64,000 bases of DNA from Mansonella perstans (Eukaryota > Nematoda > Chromadorea > Rhabditida > Onchocercidae), in NCBI GenBank assembly GCA_037074765.1, contig JBAMDO010000007.1, forward strand, positions 62,001-126,000, in the 5' to 3' direction. Made by a program: the position numbers and the translations under genes. Shown here piece after piece: positions 25,388 to 38,001 of this stretch; within the stretch, counting starts at the first letter, position 1; each line of letters opens with the position of its first letter. The notes under the pieces were generated by a model that made no database searches, was not told the DNA's origin, and worked only from the letters and a program-made list of their open reading frames with translations.

Positions 25388-28300
25388 CTATCTTCTACGT
25401 TTTACATTGAACATTCTCAGCGTTTTCATCATCAATGCTCCTTTTTTCGGTACCATCTTCTTCTTTTCTGCATGCAAATCTAATGAAGGACTAGTATTTC
25501 TGACTGCTGGGGGTAGAATCGATAAGGCTTCTTTGCTTCCTGCAATATGTTATATAAAAGGATATTACAAATGTTATCAACTAATTACAAATGCATCAAT
25601 CTAGTAAATAAGTTATCAGTGCGGTTCCAGCTGTAAGAATGATATTTTGAATTACAATAGCGAAACTTCATTATACTGAAGTAGAAGAAAAAGGCAAAGA
25701 AATCTACATTAATCGAAAATTCCAAGAAATAGAATATTCAGACTGATGTCTGCTGTTATAATAGCTTAAAGTGAAGTTGACGGAAAAAAACCAACAGTGG
25801 ATAAACAACTTTCATTATGATAAAATCCAGTTTCATGCATTACAAAATTACAATAAAACAACATATTTAAAATATCTTCCCTTCTTGGAAAATTTTTTGG
25901 AACCGAGCAAATTGCAAAAAATTTTTTTCAAGAAATCTGTCCTTAAAACGGAAAGCAAGCGAATCTGCACATAGTATTTTGCCATTTTAATCTATGTCCA
26001 TAAACAGACATGTATAAAAAGACATAACGGACAGAGGATAACCTTTATCATAGATTTCCTTGCGTGCTTTTGAAATTTCAATAGCAGAAGGTAACGGATG
26101 AGTAGTATGATGAATACCATAACGTATTTGTCGACGGCGAACCTCACGTGGAGCTTTTGCATCAGCAAGCAGCGCTGTTTTCAGCGGTGCAGTTGCTTCT
26201 CGGTTATGCTGAGTTATTTTTGTTGAGAGCAATTTCAGCTTACGTTCCTTTTCTTCACATAAACGCTACAATGTAATCATTTTCAACAGCAGGCAGTAAA
26301 TCCTTATTTTCAAATTATTTTCTTTCATTAACTAATGCTTACAAATTTTTCACATTAAAATCATAAAGCTCATTTATTCAGAGGTGCTTGTAAGATTTCT
26401 CCATTGCATGGACGGTTCCATATTTTTTTGAAATTTAAAGCATACAAATTTCCCAAATAAACGAATAACTTTGCATTCCAGTGATGATCCTATTACAAAC
26501 GAAAAAAAAACTAACATAATAACATTCCCGCCACGTTTCATCATCTGCTGTTCCACATTTTGGAAAGGTACGATTTACAATCCGCTCCCATAACTCATCA
26601 CTACTTTCCATTAATTGCTATAAAAGGAATTATTGATTTATTTAGTAATGAACGCCATAAAATGAATACAAAACTCGTTATGGCTAGCGTTTCCCACACA
26701 TGCTATACAATTAAAATTTATATTCTGCTGAGAGTTGTTTCGGTACGCTTACCGGGTTGCGTCTTTCAATCGAACATAACTGACTCGAGGAGCATTTTTC
26801 GAGCACTGGTTTCAGCAAAAAATATGGCGTGTCGCCAACTTCCTCAATTGCTGAAAAAAACGTGGTCGACGCCAATCAAAAAGAGAGTCCTTAATTTAAA
26901 TCAAATACTTGATACAATTTATTATTATATCAACTATAATTTATAAAATTACAAAACTCTTTAATGTGAAGAAAAAAATAAGTGCTGAAGAATGAAGTAA
27001 AGACGCTTTCACTCACACCAAATTTGTTTATAAAAAGGATTACTGGAGTAACGTGCAAAAAGAAATGAAACGCAATGTTTAAGGTACTTGAAAATATTTT
27101 ATACACAAATTATATTTCCATGATTGGTATTCCAGCCCCTAAACCTATACGACTTCTCTGAACAAACATGACTCACGAAGAAAAGCCATGTTTATACAAC
27201 CCATTCGTAATATGAAAATTTAACTCATGCTAAGCGAATAAAATCTCAAATACTCCACACAATTTGAATTAAGAGAAAAGATAACTCACAATTAATGTTA
27301 GCAATTAATACTTTAATACATAAATTTTGTAACGTCGGCACTTCTCTAGCAGCATCATTTCTTGGACGACCCGCATAGATTTTACGCAGTGATTTATGTG
27401 GCTTAAACATTAATGCATCCATTACAGACGTTTTGGACATGTCTGAAAACAGTGTTCTAATATTTCCCGAACAACGAAAAAAATCACATCTGACTATCTC
27501 CAAATAAATGATCAAAAATCCCTGCTTTGTCTGCAAATGATATTTTTCAAAGGTATTGTATTGCTGAATCTCGAAAGACAGCTCACATTAAAAAACAATG
27601 GAATTCACACTTGGTATTATTTTCCTAATGTTTCTTCCACAAACAGTTGTCGACAGTGCTGATACTAATGTTATACGCCTTTTAACTTTTTTTTCCTATC
27701 TAAACGACTAAACTGGAACATGCTAATATGATTTGCAATGAATTCCAATGATATTAGGTAACAGAGATATAATAGTTAGCCAACTGCAGCCGTGAAAATC
27801 ATACCAGGACGATGTTCTTTCTGAACACGTTCAAAATTCAATACTTTGGAAGGTCTATAATTTATGTCCACTTTCGACGACTTCCAATCATTACAATCAC
27901 TTTTCATTTTTTTGAATTTAGATGGTTTAGCAGTATCAGCTCGAGCCAACATGTCTGCAAAGCTCGATCTCGAGGAAGCATTTTCCATTCTATTACCTGG
28001 CAGCTGAAACAGAATAATGAACTAAATTTAGCTCCCCAATCAAAAGTTGTTCACTCGATGTTGTTGGATCTCAAGACTTGCTCTAATCTTGTAGCTTACT
28101 CAGAATGAATACAAAGCAAATGAAATCCTTAATGTAAGTGAGCAAAACTGCAGCTGAACTGATGGGAAAGCAGTGGCAAAAAAGTCATTAATACCAAGGA
28201 AATATAACTTACTTTACTACTGTGAGCTTCATCAACACCTTCATTTGCTTCTTGTTCATGCTTGCTTTCTCTCTCCTTCCTTCGGCTACATTTCTTCAAT

Positions 28301-29003
28301 TTTTTCTCGGAATTTTCTCGGTCTGAACTTGGTGAGACAAGTCGTTTCCTGAAATTTATATCTGCCAGATCACCAGATTTTCTTTATCAAATGTCTCTGT
28401 ATTTACCGTTTTCTGTTTCGAAGTTAAATACTATTTCTGAAAACCATGGTGAACCTTCGCTGTTTCAAACCACAACTCATTGCCATATCTTTCCATTTTT
28501 CGACAATTCCCAATGCCTTCGTGCCGTACTGCTCATGACCTCTCAGCTGATTCACTGCTTTTCCCACTCCCGTCTCTGATAACAGCTCCAGTGTCATATT
28601 AATGTTCGCTAAGCGTTTCAAAGCATGGCCTATCTACAAATGTTCTTGTCATCACTGTTTATCTTGAAGCAATAATGATAAATTTTAACTTCACAAACTT
28701 AATGCGCAGTGAATTTTTCAAGTGCGGTACAGCGTCTGCAGAACTAACTGGCTGACTTTTTACTCCAGAGGTTCATCTGGCAGGGCTTAGCAAGCTTCAA
28801 CATGTGGCAGCGAAGTCTATCAGGCCGTAGATTTCGTTAGAGTATCCTTCTCATATTAGATTATCTATAATATGCACTTAGATTTACAAAGAGCATTATA
28901 ATTACGGAACAACGAAGCTATCACTGACTTTGTTATCAGTGCTTAACATCCGAGTATATTTCTCCACTTTTTCCCGAATCTCTTCATTCTCATTACCGCC
29001 CAT
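25388..29003 (-). CDS. ELOA: Elongin A (transcription elongation factor, SIII subunit)
   Basis: Elongin A stimulates RNA polymerase II elongation and, with Elongin B/C and a cullin, forms a ubiquitin ligase for stalled polymerase. Nine exons: 28925-29003, 28455-28633, 28213-28348, 27805-28003, 27290-27442, 26753-26850, 26523-26617, 26043-26265, 25388-25539. The second carries the TFIIS N-terminal (LW) domain: LELLSETGVGKAVNQLRGHE then IVEKWKDMA. A basic linker follows. Exons 5-6 hold the BC-box/Elongin-binding region, VPTLQNLCIKVL, then IEEVGDTPYFLLKPVLEKCS. Exon 7 has SSDELWERIV and ETWREC. Exon 8 has the family block PREVRRRQ. The last exon ends in the typical basic tail KKGALMMKTLRMFNVKRRR. 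At roughly 450 residues it is shorter than vertebrate Elongin A, mainly because the central linker is reduced. The start was chosen because the ATG follows a TTGCAG site by 13 nt. Confidence 0.92.
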
Positions 29004-29030
29004 TTCCCCAATACGTCTGCAACAAAACTA
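29004..29030 (-). promoter_or_regulatory. Probable trans-splice acceptor of Elongin A
   Basis: On the minus strand TTTTGTTGCAG is followed by only 13 nt before the start codon. In nematodes such a site directly ahead of an ATG usually receives a spliced leader. An ordinary intron with a further untranslated exon upstream is the alternative. Confidence 0.5.
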
Positions 29031-29245
29031 CCATTACTTATACTTATCAATGAAAAAACCGACCGGCAACCACATGATATCACGTAAATGATAAAAATAC
29101 ATGATAATAACGTCAAAAACCAAAATCGATGAGCAGTAAAAGTGTCACTATGCAAATAACACGTATCTCTCGCTTAACCACATATCTAAGCCCCATTTTT
29201 AGTAAGATTCGCAATAAACACGGCTGTTTATGCTTTCGCGTAATT

Positions 29246-29302
29246 TGTAATTGTGCGTAGCGGACATTACGTAGCGGATATGTAATCGTGCGTAGCGGGC
29301 AT
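29246..29302. repeat. Near-perfect 22-bp direct repeat upstream of Elongin A
   Basis: TGTAATTGTGCGTAGCGGAC(AT) at 29246-29267 recurs at 29281-29302 with two substitutions. Between them is a shorter echo, ACGTAGCGGATA. It is the most GC-rich short patch upstream of the gene and sits about 240-300 bp before the Elongin A ATG, so a promoter role is possible. No known site is recognised. Confidence 0.75.
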
Positions 29303-29492
29303 AGCTGATATTACGGACATTTTGCATTTATATAGCGAGGATTTAGTGTTTGATAGGGAAATAATAATCGTACCTCACAGCGCATGAGCGACTGCGAACA
29401 ATGATAAATGTGCCAAAGAAAGACCTGATAAAATAAAAATGTTTTGCGCAGTAAACAAATTTTATACTAAATAAAATTCATAAGAAACCACT

Positions 29493-29517
29493 AAAAAAAA
29501 AAAAAAAAAAAAAAAAA
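29493..29517. repeat. A25 homopolymer
   Basis: Twenty-five consecutive A residues in intergenic DNA, 210 bp before the CA/TA microsatellite. Confidence 0.95.
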
Positions 29518-29729
29518 CAAGATATTCATATAGGACATACTGGAAAACATACAATTTTTCACGCTCTAAAATGAAGAGGAAACAGCCAGCCAGGTGGCAC
29601 GTATATATGATGATGCTACCACCTCTAATCTACACACCCTCAAACAGATCAGCCAGTAACGCTACCACTACATCGAATATAATCAATCACACGATCTATC
29701 TATACACTCGGATATACACTGCCCTACAT

Positions 29730-29781
29730 GCACACACACACATATATATACACACACATACACATACATACACACACACAC

Positions 29782-29812
<31 letters not shown>

Positions 29813-29875
29813 TATACACACACATACATACACATACACACACATACATACACATATATATATTACATACACACT
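29730..29875. repeat. Compound CA/CATA microsatellite, about 145 bp
   Basis: A nearly pure purine/pyrimidine-alternating tract made of ACAC and ACATACAC units with a few TATATA interruptions. The long His/Thr-rich and Cys/Val-rich open frames over it on both strands are translations of the repeat, not genes. Alternating CA/TG DNA can adopt Z-form. Confidence 0.97.
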
Positions 29876-32800
29876 TATCGATTGTTGTTGAACCATGTAT
29901 GGGAGCAGGTGTGATGCGTAGAGACAGCAGGGTTATTAGCACTGTTTCGATTGATGTATCAAATCGAACAAATGTGACTGATGGAGAAATTGTTTGGAAC
30001 ACGTTCGTTGGAGGAAATTAGGCAATTATATTGTTAGCATATTAAGCTAGTATGCACGTAACTCGTACTTAACCATCTTATTTTTTATCCTCATTCTTGA
30101 GCAACAAGATTAAGGGAAATTAGTTTTAAACTTCAAATATTAAGATGGGTAATATTTAGTCGTTCCAACTTTTTTAATTCGAAATATTTTAAAAAATCAC
30201 GTTTTGAAAGTAACCCAACTACCCTTTGCTATATGTTCATTCATTTCATTGGGTAACAAATATGTGAGCAATTGTTCCTCTTCACGTGCTACCGGATAAC
30301 ACATTTGTGATTTAAATAGCTGAGGGTACGCTTCCTGTTCTTGCTATAGCATCGAGAACAATTCACTGGTAATTAAATAAATCCCTGAATATCTTTTAAT
30401 TGTTATTATACCATCCATTTGTTTTCTCTATCTCGAACAAGTTAAGGGAGCAAAAGAATTTATAAATATGAAAAGTATTTTCTTGAAAAAATTATGTTAT
30501 TTGTTATTATTGGAAGAAACTTAAGTTTTTGCACCTTTGCTTGTCGATAAATCTCAATGGCATAAATTTGGTCAAATACTTTACAGAGATGTCATTAATG
30601 TTTGCAAAAAGGAGATACTTTTCAATTTTCTGGCTACTTACATGAAATACTGAATGTTGGAATCTAAATTTAGGAGTCAAACTCATGTTTCAATAGAAAA
30701 TGATGAAAATAACTCAAGCAAATACCACTCAAGTAATGCTGTTACCTGGAGAGAAAAAAATTTAATCAGTATTTCAGGTGATTTTTCTTGGTCAAAAAAG
30801 TATTAATGCATGAAAATGCCGGATGTTCTGATGATGTTGTTCATAAGAAGTTTGAATATGATTCAATCAGTTTAAACGAGCATTTTGAACTTTATGAGAT
30901 GAAACAAGAAAAAAAAAAAAAAAAAAGCATTGCTGTTCTAATCTTAATTCAGTGTGCGCAATTACGCTAATTCATCAAGTTGTGGATGCTTGTTAATAAT
31001 AAACAATATTTGATACAAATAAAACGGGAAGATTTTTATCGGAAAATATCCTACGATGAGAATGAAAATTTGAGATAGGAACTGTTTTGACTGTAAAATA
31101 AATGCAGTGAGTGTCTCTTTGTACTACGAGAAAATGAGAATTCAATGAAGTGCTTAAATAATTGCTCATTTAATATTTAACTTCATTTTAACTCTTTTTA
31201 TTGAATTTTCACTGCTTTGTTCATATGTGGATATGATGTATGAAATATTACGGATTTCCTCGTTTGGTTAAAGCTGATACATTGTCCAACGTACTATTAA
31301 AAAAGGAAGCCTTTTCTCAATATTAATTTTATCTTCCATATATCTCTACTATATTTTCTCACTTCCTGTAACTTTAGAGATAAAAAAAAATGAAATTAGA
31401 AGGTACATCATTCTTCCCACTTGGAAGATTTTAGAGAAAATGATTTGAAGATTTAAATTAGAAATGATATTCAAATTCTTTTGTTTAACTTGACATTCTT
31501 TTTCATCATAAAAAAATTTTTGTTTTAAACCAATACTTTTTGCAAGTATTATTGGATAGGACCAAATCATCACGGACTGTTCAATTATATTGTCAGGCAT
31601 ATGATTTCTGGTCAAGAAACCCATTTCAGCCAACACTTAGTCTCACCATCTCATTACTTGTTAGACCTTTTTGGACAAATTTCAAAGGATGAAAACTTGA
31701 AGTCATTTCATTTGTCATTAAGATGAAATTTTTCTGGCACCTGATAATTACGAAACTGGTAATAGATCGAAGATATTTGCCCTTAGATGAGCATCCATTT
31801 TACTAATTTGCGCTCAAGCATATATTGCGATTGTTTCTTTCGTTAGCTTCAGAAAATTCTGTTTATTTGATAAAATTATGACATTGAATCTGCTTTTCTG
31901 TGACATTAAGCGTGTTTTTCGTCAAAAATGTCACCATTGAGGCAATTCTTTTTCTCAAATGGATAGTATCTGCCTTGCCATTTCAGTGCTTTCATTATGT
32001 GACGATTCTTAGGCAACAAAAATATGCATGGAACTGTATATCAAACGCGGAAGTTCGCAGTCTGCTTATCCCAAACTTATTTTATGATTTTGAACTTTGT
32101 AAATCAGTAATAATTTTTTGCACTAAAGCGTATCATTTCAAGCTAACGTATATTGTCAGTGCAAATATTCATGTAAAAAGATTCGAAACTAATCTTTTTA
32201 TATGATTGTTATTGCAATTTCGAGTTTTGAATACTAGTTCTTATTAAAGCATTTCTTCTCGATGATAAGAATAGCCGAAAGTGAGTGATAAGTTCCTCTC
32301 CTAATCTGATAAGAACAGTTGAGAGTGAATAAGTTCTTCCAACCTGACAAAACCAATCGAAAGTGAATGATAAGTTTCTCTTTTGACATATTCTTCTAAA
32401 CTTCTTCTAAACATTCTCTGCTTTCCGAACTGTTGCGTTTTCATACAAAACTCAAAACATCGGTATTGCACTTAACTATCATATTAACAAGCCTATTTTG
32501 TCTGAAATGAAATTCATATTTATGTGGTGAAATTTCGTCATTATGTGTCATTTTACGTATGATCCGGGGACCACTACTTAAATACATATTGTCATTATTG
32601 CACATGTAAAACGTTGAAATTGTTTCCTATATTCAAGGGAAGAACAGTAAGAGTTATCGGTTAATAAGTGGAGATTGGACAAGAGCAAGTGGCATACGTA
32701 TAATTAGTCAGCGGTCAGTTAGTAGATGAATGAATTATGAATATATTCCGCAAATGTAGTTAGCCATTGTGTCCCAGGACTTTGCAGTTGTTTCTGTTCT

Positions 32801-35800
32801 TCGTTTTTTCCGTCTACCAGTAGATTTATTATTTCTATAGTAATGGCATGACCAAAAATTTGAATAGTGATAATGTGGGAATTGCAGGATTTGATATTGC
32901 AAACTTAATGAAGTTTTAAAACAAATTCTCCACTTCTTTCTCAAATGCTTCGCTTGTTGGTAGCGTTAGTGGTTGCTTATCCAGAATTTTTCTCACAATT
33001 GACTTTCTGATTTTCCCTTATTACATCAAATAATTCCAATGATGATTAATTTAGAATGCATCAAATCACTAATTTTCAGAAATCTCACACTAGACTGCAG
33101 CGCACTGACTGCTAATTCTAAGCCTAAAAGTATTTACAAAAAATATTCTGAATATACTACAATACATTCCTCAGATGTGCTGAGTTGGTAGCATCCCTTC
33201 TCTTTCAGAGGTTAATAAATAAATGATGCAGCTTAGCTGCTAAAATTATTTCCCAATTTAACCTCCCCTATTGAAACAACGAACAGGCATCCTCCGATAG
33301 ACGCATGGTTTTAGTTTGCAAAGTAAAATTTTCTCGCACTAATTTTTTTCACGGTTTTTCGATCGGAAAATTGATTGGAAATTAATACTGCAAAACGATT
33401 TTCAATCAATTTTCCAGTTCTGGAAAACCATAAGAGAAAAATTATTTCGGAAAAATATTTGTTATAACATTCTGAAAGAATTGCAAGCTGGCACTTCAAT
33501 TCCATTATCAGCCATAAATTATTTTAAACATTTCTCATTAGATGCACTTAATAGAGGCACTAAACAAGAATGTGCTTTTTATTTTGCTCGTAAAGTGGTT
33601 TTTCATTATAACACTGTCACCATTTGAATGTCTTCCGGTCCACTTCCAGAGATCATCTCTAAGACTGGCTGCTTTGTTAAGAAGAAGGTCTGAATCGCAA
33701 TCGAATCAGATCTTCATTTTGTCTTTTCCGGCTGCCATCTATCATTATCTTCGTCGCCTAAACAAGATCATGGTAATAAAACACTACGTCCAGTCTGTTT
33801 AATTTCGTATTGTCCCTGTAGTTTGCTGCTGCAGAAAGGAGTGCCTTTCTTGGGGTGTTTGGATACTACTGTCAACTCTCAGTCTTCCTGTCATTTTTCT
33901 GTTTCTGGTTTCAGGACATGTGTGCCTTTTCTATCTCCGTTATTTAAGAAAGTTGGTAATGTTATCTGAGTAGCGCAAATAGAATGGATACAACTGCTAC
34001 TTTTACGAGTCGTTTTGGAGAAAAAAGACAGGGAGGTCAGTCTGGTCCGAGAAGCCTTATTAAGTGATCCGGATCCTTTGCGCAGATGCACAGTATACTC
34101 TAATGAAATGCAGAGACGGTGAAAGAAATAGAAGGCTAATGGGATAGGTGTTATGAACTATGGAATAGCACAAAAGCGCATTTTGGGGCTAATGCACGGC
34201 CACAAAAAAAAATTTCCAGAAAAACCAAGGGAATCTTAGATAATTGAACAATGGAAATATTGAAGGGAGAAATGCCACCACATCCTCCACTCATTTCATT
34301 GCTTTCGCAGAAGTGTTGGTGACGCCATTCCAGCACTTTATCTAGCAGCGCTGCGCATTGCTGTTAATACAAGTATACTAAGCACTGTGAGCTGCTATTC
34401 TTTAACTTTCTGCGGACTTCTTTGCATTTGTTGGAATTTCAGAATCTCTTGATCTTCATTTGATGTTGTTTACTATCAACCAATGGTTTTTCCTTTTCTT
34501 TCATTTTTTTCATTCAGAATCCTTTATCCTCTGTCTCCAGCTTTGCATTAGTAGTGTCACTGTTTCATTGCCTTGTATTGAAATACTTAAATGAAAGCCG
34601 AATAAACATTGAAAGTGAAGTTTCAAATTTCTCTTCATAAAAACAAAGAATTCGAAGATAGATGAGCTTAGTTACTTCGAAATAATCGAAGAAATCCTCT
34701 TTTTTTGGTGAGAAAGCCTTATTTAGTTTTTGATACTGCAGAAAATTAAATGGAATTTCTCAAATAGCCTATAAGATATTCGTTTTGTAAATTTCAAATC
34801 TTTCTGAATGTTTTCTTTGCAAAAACAAAAGCTTCACAGTTACCGTCAGAACTGATAAGATAAATTTGGAAAAGTATGCTTGTTTTCCAACCACTTCAAC
34901 TTTATAGTTCAGAATTATACGCGAAAATTTTGCGGAGCATGAATTCTGTTTCAAGTATCTTTAGATTTTGTCACAAAGCTTTCATGTGAATTTCGACAAC
35001 TTCTCTTATATCTTGCTTAATCAATTTCTTTTTCATTTAATCAGCGAACTTAACAAATAATAAACATGCATATTGTTTGTATTTGTCAATGTAAAATATT
35101 GACTGTAATTTATTTGTAAACATTCTGTGAAATACACTTGCATCTTTAAGACATCCGTTATGACAGGTCATTCTTTTTAAAATTAAAATAAGACTCCTAA
35201 AATATCAGATGCTAATACAACTGTAGGGAAGACTATTCTCATACTGTTATTCCAGTCAGTTTAATGGATCTTTTATTCGTTTAAACTAAGTTGAAGTTTA
35301 ATAATTAGATAGAAAATCAGTTCGCAGAGATTATTGATATGAAATCTTTAAAGGGAATGTGGATTTAGAATTCGACTCTTAATTAAAGAAATTTTATTTA
35401 AAATTTGAATTTTAATTTACAATTTCTTCGGATAAATTCAGCGTAAAATCCTTGCTTCATTCCTATATATTTGAATTGTTTGATAATAGTGTGAATTTTC
35501 TTTCACTGCTTTCCTTACATTATTTAAATTAAGGTTAAGAGAAATAAATTCATAAAAAAAAATGCTCAGAGCAATGTTTGCAAACACTAATCTCTGCTAA
35601 ATTATTGTATTATTTAGAAATAATAGACACAAGCAATATGCGTCAACATTGGAAAAAGAGCTAAGCATGCTTGAGGGTAAAAGATTTGCTGAATGTTGCA
35701 TTATGTTGTAAATAAGAAATGGGCTAATTGCCGATAAAACACAACAATGCACATGCAGGCCTTGTTGCAATTACAACAAGTAACTCATATATTCGTATTC

Positions 35801-38001
35801 AACAACAAAATGACAAAAGAGTGGAAGTCATAATGTTAATATTGATAGCAATTAATGCAAGTATCACAGGCAACGTGCATTGTCGCTGCATAAACTAGGT
35901 ATTTGTTTTGAAGCAGCAGTTATTGAACTTTTCGTCCAGTCAATTTTAATATTTCCAGAAAGATAAAATTCAACCTATTTGGGCCAGATCTGCATTTGAG
36001 CAGTCATATTTGTAAATTTATGAAAAAGGCCGACAGCAGTAACAACGCTCAAAGACATCTTCATCCTTTTAGACTAAACGCTGCTCTTATTGCAAGAATT
36101 AATGTTTTGTTTAAAGGATGTGAAAATTTGAGAATTTTTGATATGTTGCAGAAAACTGAGATGTATATTTCGTCAAGGTGCTTGAATTCCGTATTATTTT
36201 CTTTAGTTTTAATTTTCGATTATATTCTTTCATATATGCTTATTTCATTGTTTCTCCTTCTTCGTTCCTTTAATTAAAAACTCTTCAATAGCTCTTACAT
36301 TTTTGTTTACAGTCAGAAATTGAATTTCAGAATGAAAGATACTGGCAACCTTGTAGTTAGCAATGGCAGTTTTGCGAATTTTAGCTACGATTATTATGAA
36401 GTTAGCTCTTTTTTTAATTTGGTAATTCATAATGGTTGAATGTTAGCTTCATAGATCCTCTTTTTATTCATAATATCAAAGTATAATTAAACAGTAAGAA
36501 TCATTTATTATATTAGGTGAAATGGAATTCTTTTTTTAGAACAAAAGACTAATTATGCCTGTAAAGGAATTATTATGTGATGATCTATGAAACATGGTGA
36601 AGGTTATGAAAGAGTAAATTATTGAGGTTTGGAAAGATACTAAATATATTAAAAATTAAAGAAAGAGCAAGAAGCAAAAGGTATTTAGATGAGTAAAGTA
36701 CTTTTCCTACTAGGATTGGTGTTTATGAACCATAAATGTTGTAAGTGTCAATCACCAAATGATGCCTATTGGCCTCTGATCCCATATAAATTGCATTGCG
36801 GTTATGTGCCATGTTCATTTCAAAACAATAAAAAGATTTGTTATTTTATGAAATAAAAAAAGGTGGATTGGAAGAAAGCAAAAACTTTAATGAAGACCCA
36901 AAAAAACAAGCTGATTTGGTAGTTGAAAAAGGCTTATTTTAAGGCATCGTGAATCTAGATCTTTTATGAAGCTTGTTACGTTTAATGATAAAATGAAAGG
37001 AGAATGGAACAGAACGGATAGAACAAATGAACTAATTGGTAATGTCATTAAATTCGACAATGCAAAAAATTATTGAAACAATCCAAAAATAAGGAGCTCG
37101 AAACTAACTGAAATTCTGAAAATCATCAAATCTCCTTTCTTAATTCTTTATTCTAGTAAAGAAACAAAAAGAAAAAATTATAAGTGTTTTAAACTTCATT
37201 TTATTTATTGTTTTTTATCGATATCAGTTATTAAGAATTTTAGACTTTAAAAATTTTGTGGATGGGAAGATTTCTTGCCACTCAAATCTTTTTTGATGAT
37301 TTTTATGTGGATAAAAGAACAAACAGAAATTTCTCACCGATTTGATTTTCTTCTTTTGATTAAGCAGAATGAAAAAAAAAAACTAATACGAATTGGTCTG
37401 AGCAAAAAATATTTGTTCTAGTTTAAGGAGATTTGCATTTTTAATTCTTCCAAACAGTGAAATAATTTATTTAACTGGTAGAAAAATAAAAAATGAAAGT
37501 ACCCTTTAAAAAATTTTAAGAAACTTTCGAAAATTTTCTTGATAAAAAATGTTACTGCTTCAAAAATTTTGTTTCTTTCAATGTGCAGCATTCAAAAAAA
37601 ATTTAATTTATTCCTTAAAAAATTTAAATATTTGTCATCATTAATTTTCTTGCAACAAATTTTGCAGTTTCTAGGAGGCTAAAAGTTATCCGTAACACTA
37701 ATACTACTGTAACATTACTCCTTTTTGGCATTTTCCCTAAGAGCCTGCTAAAAGAGTTAAAAAACTTTTAGAGCTGAAAAAGAGAAAATATAAATAATGA
37801 AATAAAAACTAATTTAGATCCTTTCTAGGCCTGTCCCAAGGGCTTTTCGAAAAAAACAAATAGATCCTTTCTTGCATATCATTAAAATCAGTGTGATTTT
37901 GTGATGAAAAGTACAATCGTTTTTAGAAGAGACAACTGAAAGAAAACTAGTGAGAGCTTGGAAAGGGAGCAAAAAGTTTAACAGTAATTTTATTGCAGTA
38001 T
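29876..38001. other. Long intergenic region, only weak exon candidates
   Basis: About 8 kb of AT-rich DNA between Elongin A and the GPCR gene. I found no exon chain that joins with consistent phases. Short pieces that look somewhat coding are at about 30670-30779 and 30788-30905 (+), 31349-31636 (-), 33628-33688 plus 33900-34055 (+), and 35990-36170 (+). None can be named. The base composition of 33600-34100 is visibly less AT-rich than its surroundings. Confidence 0.45.

Noticed and set aside
29571..30021. Open frames of 66-106 codons over the CA repeat, rich in His/Thr or Cys/Val
   Set aside because: They are direct translations of the dinucleotide repeat, open on both strands and in several frames, so they are not evidence for a gene.
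31900..32205. 101-codon plus-strand frame
   Set aside because: Hydrophobic, AT-driven composition without a signal for splicing, start context or conserved motif.
33183..33225. tRNA-like GAGTTGGTAGCATCC string
   Set aside because: It resembles an A box, but no B box (GTTCRANNC) follows at the right distance.
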